Shown here in pieces: positions 13,784 to 25,255 of a stretch of 64,000 nt of DNA (the stretch's first letter is position 1; every line of letters begins with the position of its first letter). The stretch lies in contig OZ004584.1 of NCBI GenBank assembly GCA_963924555.1, positions 5,021,001 through 5,085,000 of the forward strand, in the 5' to 3' direction. The position numbers were made by a program, and so were the translations under genes. Source of the DNA: Crambe crambe (Eukaryota > Porifera > Demospongiae > Poecilosclerida > Crambeidae). The notes under the pieces are model-generated. The model had not been told where the DNA came from and ran no database searches. It saw only the letters and a list, made by a program, of their open reading frames with translations.

Positions 13784-14797
13784 TTATGAGCGAGCTATAG
13801 ATATTGACAGTCGTGCTAATTGTTCTCGGGGTATCCTGATGTAGGCCAAGAATGCTGCACTGTTCCATCTACCCAACATCTGAATTGTCGAATCTTCAAT
13901 GCCAGCCCTGGCAGCTGAGGTGGCGGCTCCGATCCTAAAGCTGTGCCCAGCGAAGCTCTGGCACGGCAGTCCTACCACTCGAAGGGCCTGTCGGATGCGC
14001 TGTGTGAACTTCGACTTAGTCAGGGGTTGACCATTGTCAAACTTAAAGAAAGGACCTTCTTCATCACCACGAACTGCCATGTAAGCCAAGACACCGGCCA
14101 CTGGACACAATGCACATCCTGTCTTCCCAACGAACACATCAGCCCCATTACCCAACTGATCAGTCTTGGACTTCTTCAGTCTAATTTTCAGCATGGTAGG
14201 GGCCTCTAAACTATCCACGGCAATATCCCCCCAGCTTTATAGATGTTTGCCAGAGTCAAAGGCATTCAGTGATGGCAGTGTGATCTCCCCTGCTCTGAAA
14301 AAGCCAAAAAAGCAGAGTACCGATGCTGCCCACAACATTTTTATGTCCCTATCTGCCGCCCTTGGTGTCCAGTGCTCCTTAACCATCCCCAAAATGGCGG
14401 GTGTGATTGGGAGTCTAATTCTATTTGATAATGGGGACCGTTGTGCGTGTGCTCTCTTAATTCCCGACTGTACTAGCCGTAGTCTTGGGAGCGATGAGAA
14501 CTCCTTTGGTTCTGGCAGGCCTATAGTAATTTGCATGAATCTGATTCCTGCTAGGTAGGTTTTTATTGTTTGTGGGGATAAATTATTGGTTGCTAAATAG
14601 GAAGCGAAGTAGCACAAAATGGGCTCGGAAACTGGGAAGGGGGATATGACATTGTATAACGAACAAAAGTTAGCAAATTTTTTCAGTGCTGACTGGTACG
14701 TTTTGTGCGTTGACTCTGCTATACCCTTCGAACAATAGAACTGAACTGTTCTGTCCAGTTGGGTGAGGTCCAATCCAGTTCCTGCTGGAGTAGCCAC
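13784..14797 (-). pseudogene. Tyrosine recombinase of the DIRS/Ngaro element, one in-frame stop
   Basis: This is the element's integrase. An N-terminal SAM-like core-binding region (DRTVQFYCSKGIAESTHKTY) leads into the catalytic domain. Visible catalytic elements are the first arginine in FFRAGEI, the HxxR box in GHSFRIGAAT, and the tyrosine in LGRWNSAAFLAYIR. The two open stretches 14797-14240 and 14236-13784 are in the same frame and separated by a single TAA at 14237-14239. The sequence continues sensibly across it (HL, stop, SWGDIAVDSLEAP). The start overlaps the end of the RT frame by 79 bases in another frame, as is usual for this group. A single recent nonsense mutation is the simplest reading; read-through cannot be excluded. 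Confidence 0.82.
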
Positions 14798-16518
14798 TGC
14801 AGTAAAAGAGGTGGAATGAATGTTGGGTAAGGGTTGGATTCTTTATATTTTCCCATAAAGGATGATAATTTATCCCGTGACAGATCGTCGGCTAAGTCAT
14901 TGTCTACCCCGGGGATATGTGTGGCAACTGTTTTAAATTGGAAGTGTGCTTCAACGAAGAATAAACATCGGAGCATTCGCATTAGGTGCTTATCCTGGCA
15001 ATAACGCTTATTGACAACTGCTACCACCGCTGCATTATCACACTGTGCCAGAACTCTACAGCCTTTCCACTCCTTGCCCCAAACAATTCCGGCTATTACA
15101 ATTGGGATCAGCTCCTTAGCTGCGATGTGCCAACCTCGGACTTTATCGTTCCATCGCAGTTGGAACCATTTGTGGCTTGAATATGCTCCGCACCCCCATG
15201 TTCCGGATACGTCCGATGTTAACGTGACCTCTGTGCTGTTCTTATGAATCAGCAGTGAAGCCCCATTCCAGTGAGATGCAAAGACCTTCCACCACATCAT
15301 ATCTGATCTGAATTCGGCATTTAGCCGGATATGGTGGTGGCGGCATTTTACTACCTTCAGGAGGGATATGGCCCGCCTCATGAAGGATCGACCTGGGTGA
15401 ATTACTTGGCAAGCATGATGTAGTGACCCAATCAGTGATTCCAACTCATTCTTTGTGCAAGCTTTCTTCCCGATCCAATGAGTGACTGTCTCCAGTATTC
15501 TCTTGAGCTTATCCTCTGGGAGACGTAGTTCCTGTCTGACAGTATCAATCAAGATCCCTAGAAACACTATTTTGGTTGTAGGACCATCCTGTTTCTCCTG
15601 AGCCAACGGAACTCCTAATTCGGAACACACCCTGGAAAGGGTATGGAGCGCATCTAGACATCTCGTTGAATCAGGTGGGCCAATCACTGCAAAATCATCC
15701 AAATAGTGATAAATAGGAGAAACCCCTTCCTGAGAGACACACCATTCCAGTGCGTCAGCTAGAGCATTGAATATTTTTGGTGCTGATCTCAGCCCAAATG
15801 GCAGCATGCCATCTACGTATACTGCTCCATTCCATCTCATTCCTAAGTACCTACGGTCTTGCGGGCAGACTGGTACTAGCCGATATGCAGACTTTATGTC
15901 AATCTTTGCGATGAGGGCCCCTTTCCCAAGAGCCACTGCTGCTTCTGCTACTTCATTCACTGTTGTGTATGTAAGGGAACAGGACTCTGGGCAGATGGAA
16001 TCATTCACACTCGCCTCATCTGGGTAAGATAGATCCGTGATTAGTCTCCACTTGCCCGGTTGGTGCTTTTTTGGGATAACCCCAAACCTGTTGATGTGAA
16101 TTTTGGTTGCCATCTGTTCAGAAAATGGACCTAGTATGTTGCCTTTGTGTACTTCCTCGTCCAGATACCTCTCGATGACTTGTGGGTGCTGCTTCGCTGA
16201 TAGCATATTCTGCTGTGCTGATTTGAATGTCCTGGTGTCATCCCCTCCAATTGCAAAGCCATATTCAATCCCCTCCAAAATGTATCTGGCATATTCCTTG
16301 TCTGGATACTTGGCCAGCTTGTTCCTCCAAGCTGCCAGATTCAGTGGCGTTGAGATAGTGGCAAGGCGAGGGTCACAGACTGTTTGCCTTTTGGACCTTC
16401 CGGTCCCCAGTTTCAGTAGGTCTTGAGTATACTGATAGCCATCATCTGAAGCTGTGTTTAGTGTGTGTGCCAGAGATGATTCGATGTCAATAATTATTAT
16501 TACTATCTTTTCTTTCAT
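14719..16518 (-). CDS. Reverse transcriptase-RNase H polyprotein of the DIRS/Ngaro element
   Basis: This 599-residue frame copies the element's RNA into DNA. RT fingers and palm are clear: KWRLITDLSYP, AKIDIKSAYRLVPV, GLRSAPKIFNALADAL, and the YxDD box in YHYLDDFAVIG. RNase H follows (LTSDVSGTWGCGAYS, the acidic residue in AAKELIP, LAQCDNAAVVAVVN, and VDNDLADDLSR). The first dozen residues (MKEKIVIIIID) are translated microsatellite, so the real N terminus is probably an exon or frame further upstream. No methyltransferase follows RNase H. The frame is uninterrupted, suggesting fairly recent activity despite the stop in the recombinase. Confidence 0.88.
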   Translation of the reverse strand: MKEKIVIIIIDIESSLAHTLNTASDDGYQYTQDLLKLGTGRSKRQTVCDPRLATISTPLNLAAWRNKLAKYPDKEYARYILEGIEYGFAIGGDDTRTFKSAQQNMLSAKQHPQVIERYLDEEVHKGNILGPFSEQMATKIHINRFGVIPKKHQPGKWRLITDLSYPDEASVNDSICPESCSLTYTTVNEVAEAAVALGKGALIAKIDIKSAYRLVPVCPQDRRYLGMRWNGAVYVDGMLPFGLRSAPKIFNALADALEWCVSQEGVSPIYHYLDDFAVIGPPDSTRCLDALHTLSRVCSELGVPLAQEKQDGPTTKIVFLGILIDTVRQELRLPEDKLKRILETVTHWIGKKACTKNELESLIGSLHHACQVIHPGRSFMRRAISLLKVVKCRHHHIRLNAEFRSDMMWWKVFASHWNGASLLIHKNSTEVTLTSDVSGTWGCGAYSSHKWFQLRWNDKVRGWHIAAKELIPIVIAGIVWGKEWKGCRVLAQCDNAAVVAVVNKRYCQDKHLMRMLRCLFFVEAHFQFKTVATHIPGVDNDLADDLSRDKLSSFMGKYKESNPYPTFIPPLLLQWLLQQELDWTSPNWTEQFSSIVRRV

Positions 16519-16711
16519 TTTATTTATTTATTTATTTATTTATTTTTTATTTATTTATTTATTTATTTATTATTATTATTTTTTTAAATTTTTAAATTTT
16601 TTAAATTTTTTAAAATTATTATTATTATTATTTTTATACTATATTATTTCAATCCTCATTCCGTAGTTAACAGCTACGACAATGCAATTTTTTATTTTTT
16701 ATTTATTTATT

Positions 16712-16745
<34 letters not shown>

Positions 16746-16755
16746 TTTTTTTTTT
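16504..16755. repeat. AT-rich microsatellite tract (TTTA/TTA repeats)
   Basis: Runs of TTTA, TTA and T fill this stretch between the gag-like and RT frames of the retroelement. Its position inside the element suggests expansion after insertion, or an intron-like spacer. Confidence 0.85.
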
Positions 16756-16892
16756 TAAGCCTACTAGCTCTTAAACCACACCCTGATGGGTGGGTGATCA
16801 CGCCTTTTGGGCAGAGAAATATAACAAATGAGAAACACAACAACAATGATAGTAATTCTGGTCCAGTAAGTATGCTGTGTAGATTGTCCGGG

Positions 16893-17745
16893 TCACTTCT
16901 TTGGACGATATGGGGAAGGGGAACGGGCCCTTTTGGCTGCTGGTGGTCTTGTTCTTGGGCAGGTGCTCTTCGGATGAGCTCCCTGGCACTCCGTACAGGA
17001 ATGTATATACCTGCAGGGGTTATACCGGCATCTGTTTCCTGCTTGAGAGTTGTATAGTAAGCAGATCTTTCTCATGGTCCTTGGTGTGACCTTGCTGTTG
17101 CTGGAGTCTCTGTTGGCAGGAGTGTCAGGTGCATACACGCAGGTGCTAGAGGAGTGGTGTTCGCTCAAGCAGTACCTACATCGTGTGATTGATTTTGCCC
17201 GACCAGTAAATGTTTCATTATATAAGGTGAAATCTACCATTCCCCACTCAAGGGATTTTGTGAAAGAGGCTTTACGCCGGAAGCATGCGTCGTAGGTCAC
17301 CCATCCCTCGCCGATGAAGGTTCGGTGAGCTTTCACAATTGTCTGCTGGTAGGCCATCAGCTGTGGTATCTTTTCTGGAAATTTTGTTGCCAACACAGAG
17401 ACAAGCAACGCATAGCATTCGACCCATAGTAGGATGTCTGTTACTGGGCCCCGACGAGGTATGCGACGGATCTGGTGGCAGCACTTCTGTTCGTCCTCCT
17501 GGAATCTCCAGGCATCTGGCACCAGCTCACTCATTTCCACATATTCGAGATCCTGTATCCTCTGGACTAATTTTGGTGGCAGTGCTGAGGACTCTTTCAC
17601 GGAGGAGATCATGCGTGTCCCGCTGTTCGATGTAGCTGTCAGTGGCAGTGTTAAGGTCCTCGTGTTTGGTGTTGTGCTTGCATCAAAGATGTTGATTCCA
17701 TGTAGTTGGCTGGTGGTGGCATGATCCCTAGCCCTGCAAGGGAAG
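16893..17745 (-). CDS. Gag-like zinc-knuckle protein of the DIRS/Ngaro element
   Basis: The ORF with an ATG at 17612 extends upstream in frame to a good 3' splice site (CCCTTGCAG near 17746), so the true exon is longer. It shows a capsid-like middle region (GWVTYDACFRRKASF) and cysteine/histidine clusters near the C terminus (CRYCLSEHHSSSTC and CRYNPCRYIHSCTECQGAHP). It ends in a basic tail (KRARSPSPYRPKK). This layout is typical of gag-like ORFs in sponge and cnidarian tyrosine-recombinase retroelements. Joining to the exon at 19156-18988 does not work in simple phase, so either a splice site was missed or there is a small frameshift. Confidence 0.65.
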
Positions 17746-17788
17746 GGGGGTGGCTCAAGATAACACTTTTTTTTTCTTTTTTTTTTTT

Positions 17789-17805
17789 GGGGGGGGGGGG
17801 GGGGG
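17789..17805. repeat. Poly(G) run of 17 next to poly(T)
   Basis: A G17 run follows a T-rich stretch. It lies in the probable intron of the retroelement's gag-like gene. Long G runs can form quadruplexes and are prone to sequencing error. Confidence 0.8.
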
Positions 17806-18262
17806 TTCCCCCCACCTGGCTGCTTGAGGGATGGCAGGAAACGTGTCGTTTTATTTAGGCGAGTTTTTTTTTTTTTTTTTTTTACGTAATAATTTCCTGT
17901 AGCTATTTATCGATAAAAGAGTTGCGTTTTGCCTTATTTGGGTACAGCTCAATCAGCACGAATTCTGAGCTCTCAAACTAGCTCAATCAGCACGAATTCT
18001 GTTCTCGTGGCACTACTCCCTCTGTGGTTAGCATGCTTGCCCAAGGCTTGTGGCAGTTTTTTTTTGTTTTGTTTTTTTACAGCTTGCATGCATCATGCAT
18101 GGCTCTTGTCTGGTGATTGCTAAGTGAGCCGCTTTGCATGTGGACCGCTTGTCCCCTTGCTTGTTAGCTACGAGTGAGCAGCTTGCTCACTTCTTTTCTT
18201 TTTTTTTCTTTTTTTTTTTTGTAGAGCTTACTAAGTGAGCAGCCTGTTCGGGGCTTTTGCAG

Positions 18263-18461
18263 AGCTTGCATATGGACAGCTTGTCCTATTAAGGGAGCAG
18301 TCATTCACGGCTTGCAGAGCTTGCAAATGGACAGCTTGTCCTATCAAGTGAGCAGCTTGCATATGGACAGCTTGTCCTATCAAGTGAGCAGCTTGCATAT
18401 GGACAGCTTGTCCTATCAAGTGAGCAGCTTGCATATGGACAGCTTGTCCTATTCGTGAGCT
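18263..18461. repeat. 36-bp minisatellite
   Basis: Four contiguous 36-base copies at 18318-18461, each containing ATGGACAGCTTGTCCTAT, follow one more copy at 18263-18298. Inside each unit GGACAGCTTGTCC is itself palindromic. Degenerate relatives extend from about 18040 to 18560. The unit length is a multiple of three, so long spurious frames arise. Confidence 0.85.
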
Positions 18462-18592
18462 CCCTTTTGGCTTTTTTTTTTTTTTTTTGCAGACCTTGCA
18501 TCAGTGCAATGGGGTTAGGCTATTTGCCGAGTGTGAGCAGCTTGCTCAGCCGTTGTGGTGTTATGTCCCAACAGTAGGAATGTCTTCTCTTC

Positions 18593-18596
<4 letters not shown>

Positions 18597-18634
<38 letters not shown>

Positions 18635-18690
18635 GTTATTATTATTATCATTATTATTATTATTATTATTATTATTTTTATTTTCTATTT
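18597..18690. repeat. (ATT)n microsatellite
   Basis: A nearly uninterrupted TTA/ATT trinucleotide run with two point interruptions lies within the retroelement. Confidence 0.9.
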
Positions 18691-18987
18691 TTTTTGAGCT
18701 CCGTATTGAGGTGCTTGACATTCTGCTGACTCCTTTTGCCATCATGCTATAAGTACCTTGTGTAGCTTAAATAGGCCCTGTATTTATGACCTTACAACCG
18801 ACCTTGCATGCCTATACCTATAGTACGCTATTCCATTTGTCTGCTCTGATTCTGCCATGGTACCGTCTATCCTATTATTCGTAGCCCCTACACACTGGCT
18901 GCTACGGTTACCGTGACTGGCTATTAGCGTTATATCTATAGCTATTGGCTTCCCTCGGACTCTTAGCTAGCTCCTTAAGTCACTTAC

Positions 18988-19156
18988 CATCGAGTCCCGC
19001 GATCGTGGCTGTCGTTGTGGTGGTGCCGCTCGTCATAGTAGCTGCCTCAGCCACTGTAGCTGTGGATGCTGCCGCTAACTGTGTCGCCACTAGCCGCTCG
19101 ATCCATTCTTGCTGCGCCGGCGTGAATGATGGAGTGTCGTCCTCCCTGTCCGACAT
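18988..19156 (-). CDS. First exon of the retroelement gag-like gene
   Basis: On the minus strand an ATG at 19156 opens MSDREDDTPSFTPAQQEWIE, a start typical of gag-like proteins in this retroelement group. An alanine/threonine-rich stretch follows. The exon ends at a strong 5' splice site, ATG|GTAAGT, at 18988/18987. The reading frame continues upstream to 19321, but the internal ATG gives the family-like start. The next exon is probably the one beginning near 17745. Confidence 0.55.
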
Positions 19157-19321
19157 TGTGATCTGGCGAGACACAAGAAGAAGAAAAGGAGAAATTTGTA
19201 GCCACAAAAAGTCCCTAGCGCCTGTATCACGCTTCTGCTTCAGGCAATCCTGCTTGCAATGACTTCGACCCCTTGCATGTGCGTATTTTGACGCCTGCGC
19301 GCTGATGGTACCTCCCTCCAT

Positions 19322-20251
19322 TAACTCCGTTTAATGTACCATTAACCTTCATCTAAATTCCTTGAGGCTGAAGAAGCATACCATATAGTGGGTATATTTC
19401 GAGTGTTGAAAGTTTCACAGATTTCGCGATTTCTGTTCTGTCCGTGAATATTTAACCATGCGAATCACGTGGAAGAAATTTGGCAGATACTAGTCTCGCT
19501 CGGGACAGCTAGAGTTGTGTCTAGTTCGTGTGTCTGACTCTACAACGGATAGACTCACCTCGCTGAAGAAAAATATAGCCACATGATCAGATGGTCTGAT
19601 GAGCTCGAGGTGGCAGAGCATCTATCAATTCATCGCTACACCACGGCAAAAGGATTGCTGCACAATGTAACGCTTCGCTAACTATGGCACTCCAGTCTCC
19701 AGATAACCTGTCTAGAAAGTAGTCTCAAACGAAAGATGGCCTAGACTTGAAGCTTTAACTAGCTAGCTCTGTGTGCGTGCACTTGCGCACATGACCAGCT
19801 AGTCTGGCATAGCGGCCAGACTATAATGGCCAGCTGGCTTGCTAGCCGGCCAGGTTTTTTCAAAATCTAAACCGTGAATGATTTCCCCGCAAAATAAGAC
19901 AAAAAGGTCTAATCGCGAAACTTTCGCCCCTCGAAATATACCTGCTATACGTTACTTTTCTCCATCCTGTTGAGTCCAAGTTGCTCTACTATCTATATCT
20001 ATATCAAAATTGGGGGGGGGGGGGGGGGGGGGGCTGCAGTTACCCCATGACAAAATATCAGAGAGAGCGGTAGCTCTGAAAATATCATTCAAGATAAGTT
20101 TCTATGTAGCTGCTATGGCATGATATACTAAAAAGCCTTGTACACCATCAGAGCATCATATGCAAGAGACACATCCTCCTCCTCCCCACCACATAACTGT
20201 TTATGTGCCCCATCCTTTGAATCCATGGATCAACCCCTGCAGCTAGTAACC
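19322..20251. other. Non-coding stretch with a G22 run
   Basis: I see no gene here. A 22-base G run lies at 20012-20033, followed by GAGAGCGGTAGCTCT at about 20064, which resembles the hairpin that opens the 231-bp repeats at 42116. The 5' end of the DIRS/Ngaro element should lie somewhere in this stretch, but I could not identify its terminal repeat. Confidence 0.5.
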
Positions 20252-20606
20252 TAGCCTCATCCCCAGGCCCCTCCCACAAAGAAGGGAGAGGGCCTGGTAC
20301 AGACTATGCACTTACTTTTCCGTAAATATGCAGTAAATTTCTTTGCATGCACATTGTTTAATCTACATGGATTCAAAACAGACTCATATTACTTATATAC
20401 GGCTTGCTGCGTAATAGCTGGGAAACCACGTCATATCAAGTGGCAAAGAAAGGTCAAAGGTTAAGCTTATCCATGACATTAGAAGTTTACTGCTTAGATA
20501 TGCTGAGTGCTTTACAAAGATGTAGATTTTCTGGAAATAGAGCATGCACAAACAGTCTGTACCAGGCCCTCTCCCTTCTTCGTGGGAGGGGCCTGGGGAC
20601 GAAGCT
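20252..20606. mobile_element. MITE with about 55-bp terminal inverted repeats
   Basis: The left end (20252-20307, with CCCCAGGCCCCTCCCAC) is the near-perfect reverse complement of the right end (about 20550-20606, with GTGGGAGGGGCCTGGGG). Pairing continues through AGTCTGTACCAGGCCCTCTC. It has no coding capacity. A target duplication is not obvious. Confidence 0.85.
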
Positions 20607-21570
20607 ACTAGTATATAACCCCACCTTTTCATATTATAATATTCATAGCCCAGCTTCATGAATCACAACTGATACTGAGGGATTTATATACTGTATTTAG
20701 AAACTCGTAGGCCACTGGCTGTCTAGCTACATCTTCATGGAGTTCAGCTAGTCCTCGCTCTCAATTTCTCAAACCATTATATATTATACTGCTACTAACT
20801 ACAGTGTATATATAACATAATTATGTCAACAAACAGATAGACAGCACTGCTTGGAATTGTTAGATACTTTGACCAATCGGATCTACAGAATTTAGGGTGC
20901 ATGCATGAAGGAATTTGACAGCTAAAATTCATAGGTACTAATGATAACTTCAAACAACCTCAACAGCATTATGGCTGAAGATGAGTCAGTGGCATCACTA
21001 AGCCCTTACAATTAGCTATGATTAGACATAGTTTTTTTGCTTATAAACTGATAGCTATACTCACACCACTAGATAGGATATGTGATTAAAACCTCTAAAC
21101 AGAGAATATCAGACTTACCTATGTTTTTGGCTGCGAAGAGAGTCACTTACTTTTGGAGGTCCATCAAGAAATTGCAACTTTGTACAGCCGGACCGCCACC
21201 GTCCGCGAAAACGTTCTAAACGGGGAGTTTAATTGCAACTCCAATTAATGCCCAATTTTCTTCTTAATCGAGCTTTCTAAATGATTTCGGTTATATCGCT
21301 GTAAATACTAAATTTTAAGTTATGAAATTTTGCTGCAAATAATTATGTCCCTTAAATTCCTTCTAATCGCGCAAGAAGAGCGCTTCATTGGTCACTGATA
21401 GCCAATGGAATGTAGTGGCACACTGCTGTTTTTGCACGTGTTCAGATAAGTGATGTGTTTTATCTAGAAGATAAACCACCACTAATTCCTATAAGTGAAT
21501 TATCATAAGTGTCTGCGTTATATCTGTGTAGAAATAAGCAATTTTATTAGCAATACATTAATACCTCAAA

Positions 21571-22394
21571 GATGAATAATAACAATGATAATACTGGTGA
21601 AAAAAATTATGGCAAGTTCAGTAAAAAAAGTCTGGCCAAAGATGATGTCCAGCTGTGGGCCCTGTTTTGTCTGTAAAAGTAACAACCAAGGTATGATCAC
21701 TTCAGTAAGCTAATCAAGAGTGAACAAGAGTTAATTCTTGATGATCTCTGAAATTCCAAGCAATAGCTGCATATGCCATGCACACACCAGGGAAGCGAAA
21801 AGACACCGGTCTGATCCCAAGTACATCCCTATATGGAAACAGAGCTCTGATGGGTCACATAATCATATCTAGGCAAAAGATAATCATGCCCCGCCAAAGA
21901 AACATTTCAGATTTGTTAGCCACACACACAGGGCAGTGTGTCACTTTGTGAGACACATTACCAACACATGCATGTATCATCAAACACAAACATATGCATG
22001 TGTTGGATGTGGAGCACACCCAAATACTAGACAGGCCTGAGGGCTCCTATTTTAGGCACAGTCCAGATGCCATAACAATGTCTGAATTGCAAATCCATAC
22101 ATTCAGTTATATTAAATCAGATAGAGGAACAGGTTCATGGCTCTTATAGATTTGATGTTATGGAAGGAAAAAATAAAAGATGAAAATATTGAACTGACCA
22201 GAGCAATTCTTGCAAGTTTGCTAAAAAGCTACCGAAGAGAGCACTTCTTCTTCCCCATGCCGTTACAGTATTTCTTGATAACTACTCACAGAACACAAGA
22301 TACAGATGAGCTCTACTTGGAATTGGGAGATGGAAAAATTCCTAGGTGGCTACTGTACCAGTTAAAAATACATCGTGCATTGTCAAAAGACTAG
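21571..22394 (+). pseudogene. Unrecognised gene fragment with zinc-binding-like Cys/His pieces
   Basis: I do not recognise this gene. Pieces in different frames look protein-like: MNNNNDNTGEKNYGKFSK from the ATG at 21571; CGPCFVC; a Cys/His segment (CICHAHTREAKRHRSDPKYI) ending in PIWK; and an 85-residue frame at 22137-22394. Short introns could join some of these, but stops and frame changes between them suggest decay. The sequence just upstream (21020-21190) matches 61670-61860 in the same orientation, so part of this block belongs to a dispersed repeat. Confidence 0.35.
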
Positions 22395-22963
22395 GTACAC
22401 TATACCCTTATACCATAGATAAACGAGAAGGAGGGATTGGAAACGCGTGACGTCATAACGGAGAAAATGTACTGGTCGGCAAATCCTTTGATCCCATTCC
22501 GCGTTACAGCAATTAACAGAGTTACATGACTCTGGCTCAGCTTGAGCGGGCTTTATATAGACCTAGGTAAAGTCCCCAACTTGAAACCGCTGCTGAAGAA
22601 GGTCTTGCTACGCTTGGGTTACGTCTGAAAGTAAGAGCTACATTAAACCTTGAGAAATGGGAATTATTTGTGTCTGTGTTCCTCTAAGACTGTAGTATAA
22701 CATCCTTTGCCTTTATTTGCGAGATTTTTTAGTAGTTTGCTTTCTTTTGAGTGGACTCATGCATGTTTCATTTTCATGGCCTTTTTGTTGCAGCTATAAA
22801 TCAATCATTCCAACGCAACCTGTGGGTAGATCATGATACTTTGTGTTCCTATTTGCTGGCAATAAGTAGTTTCAGCAGTAAATACCTTCCGCCAAACCCT
22901 TTCTGTATTCAGTCATAATGGATATGTATAGTTTTTATATTTTATTTGGTGTTTTTAATAGAC

Positions 22964-23823
22964 ATGCCTCATAGAGTACGACTATCATATAAAAAGAATT
23001 GGGAACGAAAGAGACAGGAAAATAAAGTGAGTTTTATTCCATTGCATACATGTAAATTATGGCCAACATTCTCATTATTTTGGCAGAGGACTGTTGAGAG
23101 TCATGACAGCACTGAGTATGATTCTATGGATACATCAAGCACTGCAAAATCTGATTCTGAAGCTTCTGTTGCTAAACTACCTGATCATGACGACAAGGAG
23201 CCTAATGATTTTCCATTACGACATCTCCGAGGCTCCCTGAATCTTCCTTTGACCTGGAGTGATCATAGCCCAGAATCTTTAACATCAATGCTATTATGTA
23301 AGATATCCTCCATTCCTCACAGAGCAGGCAGCCTCTGATAATAACCCATTGTGTTACAGTGAATAATGATCTTACCTGGTCGTTACATGTACATAACCAT
23401 CTTGTCAGTCATTCTACATGCCCTGCCCTCTCTACTATTCCTGAAGTATTGAACTTGTCATCTCTGATTCAGTTACTTCAATTGCTAGACAGTCTCTACA
23501 TCTGTAGTGGACAGACTGACTCTCATCTTGTTTCAATGGTTTCCGCTAAAAAAGGAAAAATTCTATCACCGAGTGGTAAGGTTGTAGCTTCTGTTGAAAG
23601 TTATGCACCTGTCTTTTTGAATGGAAGTTGGTATTCAAAAACAGTTCGTACTTCTGAATGTCACTTGGTAAGCCACACTTTAAGATGTGAAATCTGCTCA
23701 AAGTATCGTCCAACTTTACGTGCCATATACCATCGATGGTCAAAAGGTTGCTCCAATGACATGAGTGACACTAGTAGCCATACCAATGAGAGGTATAGTT
23801 TCTTCCTTACAGGATTCTTGTGA
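22964..23823 (+). CDS. Transposon-borne protein of unknown function, three exons
   Basis: Exons 22964-23026, 23087-23297 and 23360-23823 join in consistent phase with GT-AG introns of 60 and 62 bases. They give about 245 residues without interruption. After a basic start (MPHRVRLSYKKNWERKRQEN) come an acidic serine-rich linker and a leucine-rich region. Near the end is a segment YSKTVRTSECHLV followed by CEICSKYRPTLRAIYHRW, a possible metal-binding CxxC site. I recognise no named family. Upstream exons are possible. It faces the second gene of the same element tail to tail, with an 84-base overlap. Confidence 0.55.
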
Positions 23824-24530
23824 CAATACTATGTAAGGAAGAATAGAGCGGACTTTCCTCTCGACTTCTGCGAAGAATGAAAATGCTTGGTCATTTAGGG
23901 GAAAGAGGCCTCCTCTATTTACAAGATCAATCCAATGTCTGCTATATGCATGAAAGTCATCACTATCACCAGCCACTGCCATATTGCCAAGGCACTCTAT
24001 ACACTGTTCAGACCTTTTGATACGACCAGCTTCATACTTCTTTAAGAGAGAATGGGGCACAAATCCACAAGCATATCTCATAGCATTCAGTTCATCACTT
24101 GTCAATACTACCATGGGTGATCTTTTAGGTTCAGAATTAGAGGTAAAACGTTCTTTTAGCACCATACGAAATACTTTCATGTTGACTGATTGCTCAAAGA
24201 GTGGATTAACTTCAAGATCAATTGAAGCTAAAAAATCTTTCCACAACTGGCAAATGAGAAAGACTCTGTTGGTGAAAATAACTCCATACCTTCTCATATT
24301 TAGCATCTGTAAGTTTTATTTCAGGGGGGATTTTATCAAATGATGCCTTTAATACACCAACTAGAGTATGGCTGAACTTGTCAAACAATTTCATCTCTTT
24401 GTCTCCATTTATGACTTTAGACAAAAAAAATTTTACAAAATGAAACTAAATCAGAACTCTTTGGTGAGTCCAGTCCATCGCTTTCTTCTTGAACTTCAGC
24501 TGTAGCACTTCTTACCATTCCACTAGCCAT
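23740..24530 (-). pseudogene. Second transposon gene, frameshifted
   Basis: On the minus strand an ATG at 24530 starts MASGMVRSATAEVQEESDGL. The frame is lost at a T-rich run near 24430. It resumes as KEMKLFDKFSHTLVGVLKAS, is lost again near 24260, and resumes through LWKDFLASIDLEVNPLFEQS and DELNAMRYACGFVPHSLLKK. It ends after RHWIDLVNRGGLFPLNDQAF. Two frameshifts make it non-functional as read. The C-terminal half has the feel of a transposase helper or core protein, but I cannot name its family. Confidence 0.55.
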
Positions 24531-25255
24531 GATAACTCGCTACTATTTTGTCAACGTGAGGAAGGCATGCGCGTCTAAACGTAACGCGGATAATTGTATT
24601 GGAGGGTCCCCCGTTTCCAATCCCTCCTTCTCGTTTATCTATGCTTATACTAGTGACCCATTAAATATCTTTGACTTGGATAGTTATTCTGATACAACTG
24701 AAATTTACACACCTAGAAAGCCAAATGAGATGCAGGTAATATTATATACTACATGATCCAGCACTATTATTGAATATGACCATGATCTATTTGCTGTAGC
24801 AAACCATTGTTTACATTCTAGCGCCAAGCTAGCTACACCTAAAACAGTGGTACACGGGCGTTTTTGCAACTGAATATGATCATATTATATACCAAAGATT
24901 ACCTTAGAGCATGCTCTACAAAATAGAATCGTCGAAATTTGTGTCTTGCTTACCACTTTCCGTTGATCCACGCTGGTATGATGGGTCCTTTCAATTTGAA
25001 GTCCATCTTTGGTTCCAAAAGACCTCCTCTTGCCACAAAAATCGATTACCACGATAAAAATTCATCACAGCTAGGTAGATATGTTACCTACTTCTAAAAT
25101 TGACTAATAAAAACTATGAACAAGAAGCAAAGCTGTCAGCAGAACAGTCCCGCCATTTTTTCACTAGATCGACTAGGTTGCCGCCCACATCCGTTGCAAA
25201 TAAAATAGTACAATTTTGTACGCTGGCGGCCCGCGTGCAAGACACCTGTGCAATA

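Larger units (their letters stand above)
13784..19321 (-). mobile_element. DIRS/Ngaro-type tyrosine-recombinase retrotransposon, decayed
   Basis: Read on the minus strand, the order is: N-terminal gag-like exon (19156-18988), gag-like zinc-finger ORF, reverse transcriptase-RNase H, tyrosine recombinase. No methyltransferase domain is seen between RNase H and the recombinase, which fits Ngaro better than classical DIRS. I could not find the split direct repeats expected at the ends, so the boundaries are only those of the outermost coding sequence. Microsatellites and a 36-bp minisatellite sit between the gag pieces, and one stop breaks the recombinase frame. Confidence 0.8.
22414..24643. mobile_element. 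2.2-kb DNA transposon with a 7-bp target duplication
   Basis: The left end begins CATAGATAAACGAGAAGGAG and continues GGATTGGAAACG; the right end is its reverse complement, ending at 24643. CTTATAC flanks the element immediately on both sides. It carries two converging genes that overlap at their 3' ends. Terminal repeats of about 31 bases and a 7-8 bp duplication recall P-like elements, but I do not see a recognisable transposase core, so the superfamily is open. Confidence 0.85.

Noticed and set aside
18515-18752. Asn-, Tyr- or Leu-homopolymer frames
   Set aside because: Translation of an (ATT)n microsatellite.
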